Positions 25,666 to 33,256 of a DNA stretch of 64,000 nucleotides are shown piece after piece. The first letter of the stretch is position 1. Every line of letters starts with the position of its first letter. The notes under the pieces are model-generated. The model worked only from the letters and a program-made list of their open reading frames with translations, was not told where the DNA came from and did no database searches. The DNA is taken from positions 310,001 to 374,000 of the forward strand of contig NZ_JAPEMC010000001.1 of the NCBI RefSeq assembly GCF_026343115.1, read 5' to 3'. Source of the stretch: Streptomyces sp. NBC_00102. Lineage in GTDB: Bacteria > Actinomycetota > Actinomycetes > Streptomycetales > Streptomycetaceae. The translations under genes were made by a program, and so were the position numbers.

Positions 25666-26441
25666 GCGCCGCTCGTGTTCGCCGTACGGATCACGGTCAA
25701 GTCGGCGCGCAGGCGTGCGGGTTCGGCCTCGACGGGAAGATCGGCCGGGTCCAGCGCGCCGTCCAGGGCATGGGGGGCGTCGGCCTTGAGGGGGGCGAAG
25801 AGCCCGGTCCAGTCGGACGGCTCGTTGCCCTCTTCGGCGATCAGTTCGAAGGTCTTGCCCAGCGCGGTGTCGGTCAGCAGGCTGCGTACGAGGGTTTCGG
25901 CGATCTGCTCGCTCGCGATGCCTCCGTCGATCGTCCCGCCCTGTTCCAGGACGAGCCGCCGCTGGGTGGGGCCGGCGTGGTCGAACCATCCGGGCCGCAC
26001 GATCGTGTAAGGGAGCCCGGCGGCCCGAAGGAGCCGCTCGGACCGCCGCTTCCACGGCGAGGCGTTGGGGACGTCGGTACGCGTGGCGTAGACGGAGGTC
26101 ATCAGGGCCACGCGCGGGCGGGCGCCGTCGAGGACGGACAGGACGTTGCGGACGCCTCCGTAGTCGATGTGCTCACGGGCGTCGGGGCGGGGGTCGCCGC
26201 CGGAGCCGTGGGTGAACACGATGGCGTCGACGCCCCGGACCGCGCTCCGCAGCGAGGCGGGATCTTCCAGGTCTCCCTGGACGAGGTCGACGCCGGGCAG
26301 TTGCCGTGCGGCGCGCCGCACGTCGCGGACCAGGGCCCGCGGGCGCAGGCCGTGGCGCTGGGCGACGCGCACGGCGAGCTGCCCGATGGTTCCGGTCGCG
26401 CCGACCATGAGCACGTCGGTGATCTTCTGCTGCTGGTCCAT
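25662..26441 (-). CDS. NmrA/SDR-family NAD(P)-binding oxidoreductase
   Basis: The ATG at 26441 follows AGGAGATCACC, so the 29 extra upstream residues in frame are excluded. The 259-residue protein starts with a Rossmann motif VLMVGATGTIGQLAVRVAQRHGLRPRALVRD. It continues VQGDLEDPASLRSAVRGVDAIVFTHGS, then LPYTIVRPGWFD, typical of atypical SDR proteins that lack the classical YxxxK. These act as NAD(P)H-dependent reductases or redox sensors. The gene is coupled to the flavodoxin gene through ATGA and lies downstream of an aldo/keto reductase and an MFS exporter on the same strand, suggesting one transcript. Confidence 0.82.
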   Translation of the reverse strand: MDQQQKITDVLMVGATGTIGQLAVRVAQRHGLRPRALVRDVRRAARQLPGVDLVQGDLEDPASLRSAVRGVDAIVFTHGSGGDPRPDAREHIDYGGVRNVLSVLDGARPRVALMTSVYATRTDVPNASPWKRRSERLLRAAGLPYTIVRPGWFDHAGPTQRRLVLEQGGTIDGGIASEQIAETLVRSLLTDTALGKTFELIAEEGNEPSDWTGLFAPLKADAPHALDGALDPADLPVEAEPARLRADLTVIRTANTSGA

Positions 26442-26548
26442 GGTGATCTCCTGCTCCTTGAAGTGGCCGCTCGGAGGCGGGGCGGAGCGGGTGGGCGGGG
26501 CCGTGTCTCGTGGGCCGGCCCCGCCCACCCGGGTGCGTGTGCCGCGGG

Positions 26549-27400
26549 TCAGCCGTCCAGCCGGCGCTTGCCGAGCTGCCCGGCGACCGCGGCGGTCCGG
26601 TGGTCGAAGAACAGGGACTCACCGGTGTCCAGCGCGGCGATCGCGGCCAGCTGATCGTCGGTCAGTTCAAAGTCGAAGACGTCGATGTTCTCCGCCATGC
26701 GGTCGGCTCGCACCGACTTGGGGATGGCGACGATGTCGCTCTGAACCAGCCAGCGCAGGACGACCTGGGCGACGGACTTGCCGTGCTTCGCTCCGATGCC
26801 GCTCAGGACCGGGTTGGTGAAGAGGTCGTTCTTACCCTCGGCGAAGCCGCCCCACGACTGGATCTGCACGCCGTGTTCGATCATGACGTCCTGGTCGGCG
26901 GTGCGCTGGAAGAACGGGTGGGTCTCGATCTGGTTGACCGCCGGCGTCACCTCGTTGTTGCTGAGGAGGTCGACGAGCCGGTCCGGGTAGAAGTTGGAGA
27001 CACCGATCGCCCGGACGCGCCCCCGGTGGTGCAGGGCCTCCATGGCGCGCCACTGCCCGTACACGTCGCCGAAGGGCTGGTGCATCAGGTACAGGTCGAG
27101 GTAGTCCAGACCCAGCTTGCGCAGCGAGGTCTCGAACACGCGGGTGGCGTTCTCCTGCGCGGGGGCGTCCTGGATCCACAGCTTGGTGGTGACGAAGAGT
27201 TCCTCGCGCGGGATGCCGCTGTTCTTGATGGCCTTGCCGACGGCTTCCTCGTTGCCGTAGGCGGCGGCGGTGTCGATGAGCCGGTAGCCGGCGGCGAGAG
27301 CCTCGGTGACGGCCCGCTCGGTGTCGTCCGCCGGGATCTGGAAGACGCCGAAGCCGAGGATCGGCATCTCGACGCCGTTGTTCAGGGTGACGTTGTGCAC
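26549..27400 (-). CDS. Aldo/keto reductase
   Basis: This 283-residue TIM-barrel NADPH-dependent reductase has the AKR tetrad: D and Y in [17 protein letters not shown] (about 43-60), K in FVTTKLWI near 78, and H in YLMHQPFGD near 108. Also visible are [21 protein letters not shown] and the cofactor segment [22 protein letters not shown]. The family reduces aldehydes and ketones such as 2,5-diketogluconate or methylglyoxal. The start [22 protein letters not shown] is standard. It sits between the NmrA-like gene and the MFS gene on the same strand. Confidence 0.92.
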   Translation of the reverse strand: MHNVTLNNGVEMPILGFGVFQIPADDTERAVTEALAAGYRLIDTAAAYGNEEAVGKAIKNSGIPREELFVTTKLWIQDAPAQENATRVFETSLRKLGLDYLDLYLMHQPFGDVYGQWRAMEALHHRGRVRAIGVSNFYPDRLVDLLSNNEVTPAVNQIETHPFFQRTADQDVMIEHGVQIQSWGGFAEGKNDLFTNPVLSGIGAKHGKSVAQVVLRWLVQSDIVAIPKSVRADRMAENIDVFDFELTDDQLAAIAALDTGESLFFDHRTAAVAGQLGKRRLDG

Positions 27401-27540
27401 GGAAATCTCCAGTGACTGGTGCGGTAGGGGAACACGGGCGGGCCTGATACGGCTCCGTCCGGGGGAGGCGGAGGACTACGAGCGCCACGAGGAGGTGGCC
27501 CGCATGAGGAAATCTGGCGCTGAACAGCGCGTTTCCTCGC

Positions 27541-28947
27541 TCAGGTACGGGCCACCGGGCGGAGCAGGAAGCTCGCCGCGGTGGTGAGCAAGACAGCGGC
27601 AGCGGCGATGCAGAGGCTGGTGTCGAGCCCGGTCGAGAGGTGGCCGGGGTTGGCGATGAGCGCGCCGAAGATCGCGACGGCGAGCGCGCCGCCGACCTGG
27701 CGGGAGGTGTTGAGTACCCCGGTGGCGGTGCCGGCCCGGGCGGGCGCCACGTGGTCGAGGAGCAGCGAGGTCAGGGCGGGGACGGCCAGGGAGCCGCCCG
27801 CGCCGACCGGGATCATCGCGGCGACCAGCAGCCAGACCGGCGCCGAGGCGGGTACGAGGGCCAGCAGGACCAGCCCTGCGGCCATGGCCACCTGCCCGGT
27901 GATCACCGGCATCCGGGAGCCGAAGCGGGAGGCGAACCAGGCGGCGGTGGGGCTGACGGTCGCGGTCAGCAGTGTCATCGGGACGAATGCCAGTCCGGTG
28001 GCGAGTGCGGACATCTCCTTGGCCTGCTGGAGGTACAGGCTGAGCAGGAAGATCATGCCGTAGAAGCCGACGTTGAGGGCGAAGCCGATGGCCGAGGCGA
28101 GCACCATGGTCCGGTCGCGGAGCAGGGCCGTCCCGACCATCGGGTGACGGCTGCGGGCCTGCGCCAGGGCGAACACCACGGCGGCAGCCACTGCCAGCAG
28201 GAGCGCGAAGATCACCTGGGGATCGGTGAAGCCCTCTCCCCCGGCTTCGATCGCCGCGTAGGTCAGGGCGCCCATCGCGATCACGGCCGAGAGCTGCCCG
28301 GTCCAGTCGAACGGTGCCTTCGCGGCGCGGGGCGAGTGTTCGGTGCGCAGCAGCAGGGCCAGGGCGATCAGGCCGACGGGTACGTTGACGAAGAAGATCA
28401 GCCGCCAGTCGACCTGGCTGAGGAGCCCGCCCGCGACCGGGCCCGCCGCTGATCCGGCCGAGCCGCCCAGCGCCCAGACGGAGATGGCCTTCGCCCGCTT
28501 GCGCGCGTCCGGGAAGGCTTCCCGGATCAAGGCCAGGGAGGACGGGACGATCACCGCGGCGCCGGCGCCCTGCACCAGGCGCGCGCCGATCAGCAGACCG
28601 AGGTTGGGTGCGAGACCGCAGACCGCGGACGCCGCGACGAACAGGAGCAGCCCCGCGCCGAACGTGCGGCGTGCCCCCAGCCGGTCGGTCAGTGAGCCCG
28701 CGGACAGCAGGAAGGCGGCGAACATCAGGGTGTAGCCGTCCACCACCCACTGCAGGCCCGTGATGCCACCGCCGAGGCTGTCCCTGATGGACGGCAGCGC
28801 CACGTTGACCACCAGGGCGTCCAGGGTGATCACGAAGAAGCCCAGGAGTGCCGCCCCCAGTGCCGCACCGGTACGGGGACGGTGCGGCCGCGGTGCGGCC
28901 GCGGCCCGGTCCGCCCCGGGGGCGGTCGTGGCGAGCGGGGTGGGCAT
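27541..28947 (-). CDS. DHA2-type (14-TM) MFS drug exporter
   Basis: ATG 28947 is preceded by AGGAG; the ORF can be read 15 codons further upstream without support. The 468-residue protein has about 14 transmembrane helices. It carries LDALVVNVALPSI in TM1, GSLTDRLGARR as the A-loop motif, and GARLVQGAGAAVIVPSSLALI in TM4, with GSAAGPVAGGLL as motif C of antiporters. DHA2 proteins export drugs and cationic compounds using the proton gradient. It is the promoter-proximal gene of the minus-strand group and is divergent from an XRE-family regulator, the usual arrangement for local control. Confidence 0.9.
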   Translation of the reverse strand: MPTPLATTAPGADRAAAAPRPHRPRTGAALGAALLGFFVITLDALVVNVALPSIRDSLGGGITGLQWVVDGYTLMFAAFLLSAGSLTDRLGARRTFGAGLLLFVAASAVCGLAPNLGLLIGARLVQGAGAAVIVPSSLALIREAFPDARKRAKAISVWALGGSAGSAAGPVAGGLLSQVDWRLIFFVNVPVGLIALALLLRTEHSPRAAKAPFDWTGQLSAVIAMGALTYAAIEAGGEGFTDPQVIFALLLAVAAAVVFALAQARSRHPMVGTALLRDRTMVLASAIGFALNVGFYGMIFLLSLYLQQAKEMSALATGLAFVPMTLLTATVSPTAAWFASRFGSRMPVITGQVAMAAGLVLLALVPASAPVWLLVAAMIPVGAGGSLAVPALTSLLLDHVAPARAGTATGVLNTSRQVGGALAVAIFGALIANPGHLSTGLDTSLCIAAAAVLLTTAASFLLRPVART

Positions 28948-28993
28948 CGAAGGACGCTCCTGACGAACGGGTGAGGGGGTGACGTGTTCCACC

Positions 28994-29014
28994 GTGCCTG
29001 GTTCCGTCAGGCAC
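28994..29014. promoter_or_regulatory. Palindrome in the MFS/regulator divergent promoter region
   Basis: GTGCCTG and CAGGCAC form perfect 7-bp arms around a 7-bp spacer, 46 bp from the MFS start and 97 bp from the regulator start. The position suits an operator for the divergent XRE-family regulator. This is inference from symmetry and position; there is no binding evidence. Confidence 0.5.
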
Positions 29015-29110
29015 AGGCAGGCCGAGCCTTACCGGGGCGTGGCCAGCCTGGGTGTGACACGGCCCCCCTCGCGGCCTGCCCGTCCGGAATGGTGGAGCGA
29101 CACTGGATCC

Positions 29111-30013
29111 ATGGCATCCGAGCAGACGAGCAGCGACGAGCTGGCGCGATTCCTGCGCGCCCTCCGCACCCGGACGAGCCCCGACAGCGTCGGCCTCACC
29201 CCCGGGGTCGGCGTCCGGCGCACTCCCGGCCTGCGCCGCGAGGAGCTGGCGACCCTCGCGGGGGTCAGCATCGACTACTACACGCGTATCGAACGCGGCA
29301 AGGAGACCCGGCCCAGCCCCGCGGTCGTCGATGCCCTCGCCCGCGCCCTCCAGCTCGACGATGCCGAGCACCACCACCTGCGCGAGCTCGCCGTCAGGGC
29401 CGCGCGCTACGCCCCCGAACCGCCACCCGCACCGAGCCGGACCGTCGGCCCGCACCTGACGCTGCTGCTGGAAACGATGCGGCCGAACCCCGCCTACATC
29501 GTGAGCCGCAGCATGGACCTGCTCGCCTGGAACCCCGGCGGTCTGGCGTTGTACGCGGGTATCGCCGACTGGCCCGTAAGACAGCGCAACCTGGCCCGCT
29601 ACCTCTTCCTCCACCCCACCTCACGGCAGCTGTTCCCCGACTGGGACACCCAGGTCCGCGGCTGCGTCGCACGCCTGCGTGCCGAAGCCGGTCTCAACCC
29701 CGACGCCCCCGACCTCACCAGCCTCGTCGGCGAGCTCCTCCTGAAGAGCCCCGACTTCGCGAAGCTGTGGGACCGCTACGAGGTCATCGGACGGAAGAAG
29801 ATCCAGAAGACCTTCCACCACCCGGAGATCGGCGTCCTCACCCTCAGCGGTCAGAGCATGAACATCGAGGGCACCCCCGGCCAACGCCTCGGCGCGTACA
29901 CCGCCGAACCCGGCACACCCGACCACGACGCCATGCTCCTGCTGGACATGATGACGCCCCGCCCCGCCGCACACGCGGACGTCCAAGGAGGACAACCGCG
30001 CTCCCGACCCTGA
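29111..30013 (+). CDS. XRE-family regulator with MmyB-like ligand-binding domain
   Basis: The ATG at 29111 is the start that matches the family; the 44 residues before it are not. The 300-residue protein has an N-terminal HTH_31 domain with RRTPGLRREELATLAGVSIDYYTRIERGKETRPSPAVVDALARAL (about 38-82). An MmyB-type PAS-like domain follows (about 110-275) with NPAYIVSRSMDLLAWNPGGLALYAG, ARYLFLHPTSRQLFPDW and EIGVLTLSGQSMNIEG. MmyB-type proteins are thought to bind fatty-acid-like or other small ligands and often control the divergent gene. Here that is the MFS-AKR-NmrA-flavodoxin set. Confidence 0.9.
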   Translation: MASEQTSSDELARFLRALRTRTSPDSVGLTPGVGVRRTPGLRREELATLAGVSIDYYTRIERGKETRPSPAVVDALARALQLDDAEHHHLRELAVRAARYAPEPPPAPSRTVGPHLTLLLETMRPNPAYIVSRSMDLLAWNPGGLALYAGIADWPVRQRNLARYLFLHPTSRQLFPDWDTQVRGCVARLRAEAGLNPDAPDLTSLVGELLLKSPDFAKLWDRYEVIGRKKIQKTFHHPEIGVLTLSGQSMNIEGTPGQRLGAYTAEPGTPDHDAMLLLDMMTPRPAAHADVQGGQPRSRP

Positions 30014-30169
30014 CGCGGAGCGGCAGCGGAAAGGGGATGGCATCGTTCGTCCGGACCACGTACGCCTCGTCCACGTCGGTCTTCCCGCTGGAGCCGCCTC
30101 GGGCGAACTGGATGTCCGATAGGGACGGTCGCAGGTCCGTACGTGACCACCGCGGCGGACGGGTTCCGT

Positions 30170-30302
30170 GCCGGAGCGGCACTGGGCAACCCAGGCCCGC
30201 CCGGTCGCCGACGGCGTGACGACCGACGCCGGAGCCGACCGCCGATACGGTCCCGGCGATCTCGTGGCCGGGGACGAGCGGATGGTGCGTGGTACGTGGA
30301 GA
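30170..30302 (-). pseudogene. Zinc alcohol dehydrogenase fragment
   Basis: Within the 330-bp gap 30014-30343, the minus strand reads PRTTHHPLVPGHEIAGTVSAVGSGVGRHAVGDRAGLGC. This is the conserved GHE and GDR segment near the N-terminus of zinc-dependent NAD(P) alcohol dehydrogenases. Neither the upstream start nor the following Cys cluster and Rossmann domain is present. It is a short remnant of a gene otherwise deleted, and the rest of the gap shows nothing else. Confidence 0.68.
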
Positions 30303-30343
30303 CCCGGCGTGATCGGGATGCGGAGGGTCGGCCCGGGCGGCCC

Positions 30344-31291
30344 TCAGGCGACGGTCACCGTGCCGATGACGGTCCGGTGGTCCGAGCAGGCCGCGACACC
30401 GGTGCAGGAGGTCGAGATGTCGAGCGAGTCGCCGCTGTACGGGCCCGCCAGCGTGCTCTCACGGGCGAAGATGAGGTCGATCTTGGCGTTGCCCCCACAC
30501 GGCGGCGCCGATCCGGGGGTGCCCTCCGACGTCCACTCCCCGTAGCCGATGCAGTGGCCCGTGTCGTTGTCGTCGAGCTCCCGGTAGGCGCCGGTGTTGT
30601 TGCCGTTGTTCGGCACGTCGAGGCTCGGGGCGTAGAACGGGTTCAGCCGGCCGTAGTTCGGCTGGGCGTTGAAGTCTCCCGCGATCAGGACCGTCTCGCC
30701 GGCGGCGTGGTAGTCCTCCAGCCTCTGCCTCACGTAGTCCAGCTGCGCCACGTTGAACGACTGGTTCGTGGTGATGTGCGTGGTGCAGAACCGGGTCGCG
30801 GTGCCGTCGGTCAGCGGTGCGCACAGCATGTTGCGCTTCTCCGCGGTGCCGTCGTCGGGCAGCGCGAGGCGGGCCGCAGTGCCCAGCGGCTTCTTGCTGA
30901 ACAGCGCGTTGCCGAACGCCTCGCCCTTGCACACCGAGGAGTTGCCTGCCTGGCGGCTCGGTTCGAAGCGCGCGAAGTTCTGCGGGTCGGCGGGCCAGTC
31001 CTTGGCGCGCAGGGCGGTCACGAGGGCGTTGTACTGGCCCTGGCACAGCTCGTTGAGGGAGGCGAAGTCGGCCGCGCGGTTCACCATCGACGAGGCCGCC
31101 TGATCGATGAGGCCGTCGGTCGTGGAACCTTCGTGAATGGTGTCCCCGGCCACGTTCCACTGCCACACCGTGTAGGTGCGGGGCGACGCCGCCTCTGCCT
31201 GTGCACTCGCCGTCACCGGCAGCAGGACTCCTGCCAGCGCCCCCGCGAGTACGAGCCGGACACCACGTCGCCGGATGCCGTGAAATCGCAT
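30344..31291 (-). CDS. Secreted endonuclease/exonuclease/phosphatase-family protein
   Basis: The 315-residue protein has a Sec signal peptide (MRFHGIRRRGVRLVLAGALAG...SAQAEA, about 1-34). The EEP-fold motifs follow in order: YTVWQWNVAG, a SLNELCQGQY metal site near 80, TTHITTNQ near 165, LIAGDFNAQPN near 205, KIDLIFARE near 275 and CSDHRTVIGTVTV at the end. EEP enzymes hydrolyse phosphodiester bonds in DNA, RNA or phosphoinositides; the secreted type may serve nucleic-acid or phosphate scavenging. Four or more Cys residues suggest disulfides. It is a single gene with its own promoter side at 31292 onward. Confidence 0.86.
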   Translation of the reverse strand: MRFHGIRRRGVRLVLAGALAGVLLPVTASAQAEAASPRTYTVWQWNVAGDTIHEGSTTDGLIDQAASSMVNRAADFASLNELCQGQYNALVTALRAKDWPADPQNFARFEPSRQAGNSSVCKGEAFGNALFSKKPLGTAARLALPDDGTAEKRNMLCAPLTDGTATRFCTTHITTNQSFNVAQLDYVRQRLEDYHAAGETVLIAGDFNAQPNYGRLNPFYAPSLDVPNNGNNTGAYRELDDNDTGHCIGYGEWTSEGTPGSAPPCGGNAKIDLIFARESTLAGPYSGDSLDISTSCTGVAACSDHRTVIGTVTVA

Positions 31292-31399
31292 GGTTCTGTT
31301 CCCCTCCCTGCCGCCGGTAGTTCAACGGGTGGATACCACGCCACGCCGGCGGATGATGATCTTATCGGCGGAAGAGCCGGCAACGAACAGGTCGCGCTT

Positions 31400-31576
31400 G
31401 CTCCTCCCGGGGACAGGGTGGTGGCCGCCGGTACCGTGCCGGCCACGGGCCGCTTCCCGGCGCCGGCCAAGGCCGTGTACGACGGCACGGACGCGGACGC
31501 GGAAACGTCCTTCGCGACCGGCCTGGAATGAGTCCTCGACGCCGTGGCGGCCAGACTCCGTCCGTCACCGGGGTGA
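31400..31576 (+). pseudogene. TetR-family regulator C-terminal remnant
   Basis: The plus strand reads ATGRFPAPAKAVYDGTDADAETSFATGLE, then an in-frame TGA at 31529, then VLDAVAARLRPSPG and a final stop at 31574. This matches the C-terminal end of TetR regulators of the type ending GLECVLDAVAARL, with a Cys codon changed to a stop. No DNA-binding domain is present upstream. It lies convergent to the deazaflavin reductase gene and may once have controlled it. The remaining gap 31292-31400 holds the secreted enzyme's promoter side. Confidence 0.5.
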
Positions 31577-31626
31577 TGTGCGGCTCCCGGCGGACGCGAC
31601 CGGGAGCGAAAGCGCGGCGGGCCGTC

Positions 31627-32007
31627 TCAGATACGGGTCGCGTCGAATTCGAGGAAGTCGTCGATGTCGAGCTTGCCCATCACGAAGCCGACGGCCGGGG
31701 CCAGGTCGGCGCGAGCCTCCGGGCCGCGCCTGCGGGGCCGGCTGATCGTGTAGCGGCGCCCGCCCCGGCTGATCGTCCCTCCGCCGGCGGCGAGGATGTT
31801 CAGCGCCCAGTTCGCGTTCGAGTGGTAGGCGAGCCCGACGATGAACCCCGTCCCGGTCCGGAACGCCTGGACCGGCGTGTCGAACGGGGTGCCGCTGCGA
31901 CGGCCGCGATGGTGCAGCACGGCCAACGGCGGGACCCAGCGCGCGAGCGGTCTCAGGACCGGATTGAAGTACTTGGGGAGCTTGGAGAAGCGGCTGAGGA
32001 CAGGCAT
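31627..32007 (-). CDS. Deazaflavin (F420)-dependent nitroreductase-family protein
   Basis: The ATG at 32007 has a GGAGGAAGAAC ribosome binding site and gives 126 residues. The sequence PPLAVLHHRGRRSGTPFDTPVQAF and FIVGLAYHSNANWALNILAAGGGTI, then GRRYTISRPR, follows the DDN family (split beta-barrel F420H2-dependent reductases and related proteins). It ends FLEFDATRI, as family members often do. Members reduce nitro or quinone substrates in actinobacteria. The frame continues upstream for 76 codons, but that part is Arg/Gly-rich and judged non-coding. It is convergent with a TetR remnant. Confidence 0.82.
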   Translation of the reverse strand: MPVLSRFSKLPKYFNPVLRPLARWVPPLAVLHHRGRRSGTPFDTPVQAFRTGTGFIVGLAYHSNANWALNILAAGGGTISRGGRRYTISRPRRRGPEARADLAPAVGFVMGKLDIDDFLEFDATRI

Positions 32008-32318
32008 GTTCTTCCTCCGTTGCGGGGGCCCGACGCGGCGGACGGGGGTTCCGACGCGACGAACGGGGGTTCGGCCGTCGCCCGGGCCGGCGGACACGGG
32101 CCTCCGACTGCGGTGGCCGCCCCGCGCCGAGCGGTGGGCGGCCCGGCCGCCCGCCACCACCACAGCCTGCGCGGCGCACGCCTTGTTGATTCCATTTGGA
32201 AACATCTGGACGGTAGCACGCTTCAGGACCCGCACAAAGGAACCGGCGCGCTCGCGCTCCCCCGTACTCCCGCCCCCGCCGTCACGCCGATACGGGTGGA
32301 TGCGGTACGAAGTCGGGT
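32008..32318. promoter_or_regulatory. Divergent intergenic region with a small palindrome
   Basis: This 311-bp space separates the deazaflavin reductase gene from the RNA phosphodiesterase gene and should hold both promoters. At 32190-32201 TTCC-ATTT-GGAA is a short palindrome of the size bound by TetR-type repressors. No further feature is supported. A low-complexity minus-strand frame across it looks non-coding. Confidence 0.35.
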
Positions 32319-32933
32319 GTGAACGAAGATTCCCGACCCGCGACCGTTCGCGTGTTCATCGCACTCGCCCCGCCCGACCACGCGAAGGAAGAGCTGGAGC
32401 ACGCGCTGCGCCCCGCCTACGGCACGCACCCGCGCATGCGCTGGAACCGCGTCGAGGACTGGCACATCACACTGGCGTTCCTCGGTGAGCTCCGGGTGGA
32501 GACGGTCCCGGCGCTGCGACCGCTCCTGGCGGACCTCGCCGCGACTCATCGGCCGCCCCGGCTGGCACTGCGGGGCAGCGGCAATTTCGACGACCGGGTG
32601 CTGTGGAGCGGGATCGACGGCGAGCTCGACGAGCTGCACGCGCTCGCCGCCGACGTACGTGCCGCCGTCAGGAATCACGGTGTCGACTTCGCGGAACGGC
32701 CCTTCCGGCCCCACCTGACCCTCGCCCGCGCCCGCCGGGGCGACCTGACCTCGGCGGGTGAGATCGCGACGGGGCTCGCCGGGTTCAGCGGCGGCGGGTG
32801 GCCCGCGGCCCGTCTGCACCTGGTCGGCAGCAACGCGGGACGCGGCAGTGGCCCGATCCACTACCGCGACATCGAGGCGTGGCCGCTGGGTGACGGGAGA
32901 ACGATGGGGACACCCGGCCCGGACGCCGGCTGA
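32319..32933 (+). CDS. thpR: RNA 2',3'-cyclic phosphodiesterase (2'-5' RNA ligase family)
   Basis: This 204-residue protein has both HxT catalytic motifs: WHITLAFLGE near residue 50 and FRPHLTLARARR near 130. The N-terminus RVFIALAPPDHAKEELEHAL and the C-terminal SNAGRGSGPIHYRDIEAWPL match the LigT/ThpR family. The enzymes open 2',3'-cyclic phosphates in RNA and can join 2'-5' ends in vitro. The GTG at 32319 lacks a strong ribosome binding site, but no better start fits. The gene stands alone and is cytoplasmic. Confidence 0.9.
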   Translation: MNEDSRPATVRVFIALAPPDHAKEELEHALRPAYGTHPRMRWNRVEDWHITLAFLGELRVETVPALRPLLADLAATHRPPRLALRGSGNFDDRVLWSGIDGELDELHALAADVRAAVRNHGVDFAERPFRPHLTLARARRGDLTSAGEIATGLAGFSGGGWPAARLHLVGSNAGRGSGPIHYRDIEAWPLGDGRTMGTPGPDAG

Positions 32934-33256
32934 CGCGCACCGGCCGAAGCGGGCCCCGGCGCGGGTACACCCTGTGCGCCGGGGGCACGTTCGCCGCTTC
33001 AGGGGCGGTCCCCGGACCCGTCCCGTAGACTTCGAGGGCTCGCCGGTGACCGGTCAACGCAGCCTGCGTCACCTGAGGTTGATGGTTCGTCAGGAAGCAG
33101 AACGGGACGGGCGAGGCCGTTGTGAACGGCGTGGGCCGACGTGATGAAGCGTCGGACCGCCAGGCCCGTCAGCACGTGGTACGGGACCGCTCACGGGCCG
33201 GATCGGCGGCGCGGGGCGAGCCGTTGGGGATGGGCGTCGTTCACAGGGAGTGTGCC
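32934..33256. other. Intergenic region upstream of the FHA-flavoprotein gene
   Basis: No gene is supported in these 323 bp. The frame of the downstream gene can be read back to a GTG at 33122, but the extra 45 residues are Arg-rich and lack family character. The region presumably carries that gene's promoter, which I could not pinpoint. Confidence 0.4.
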
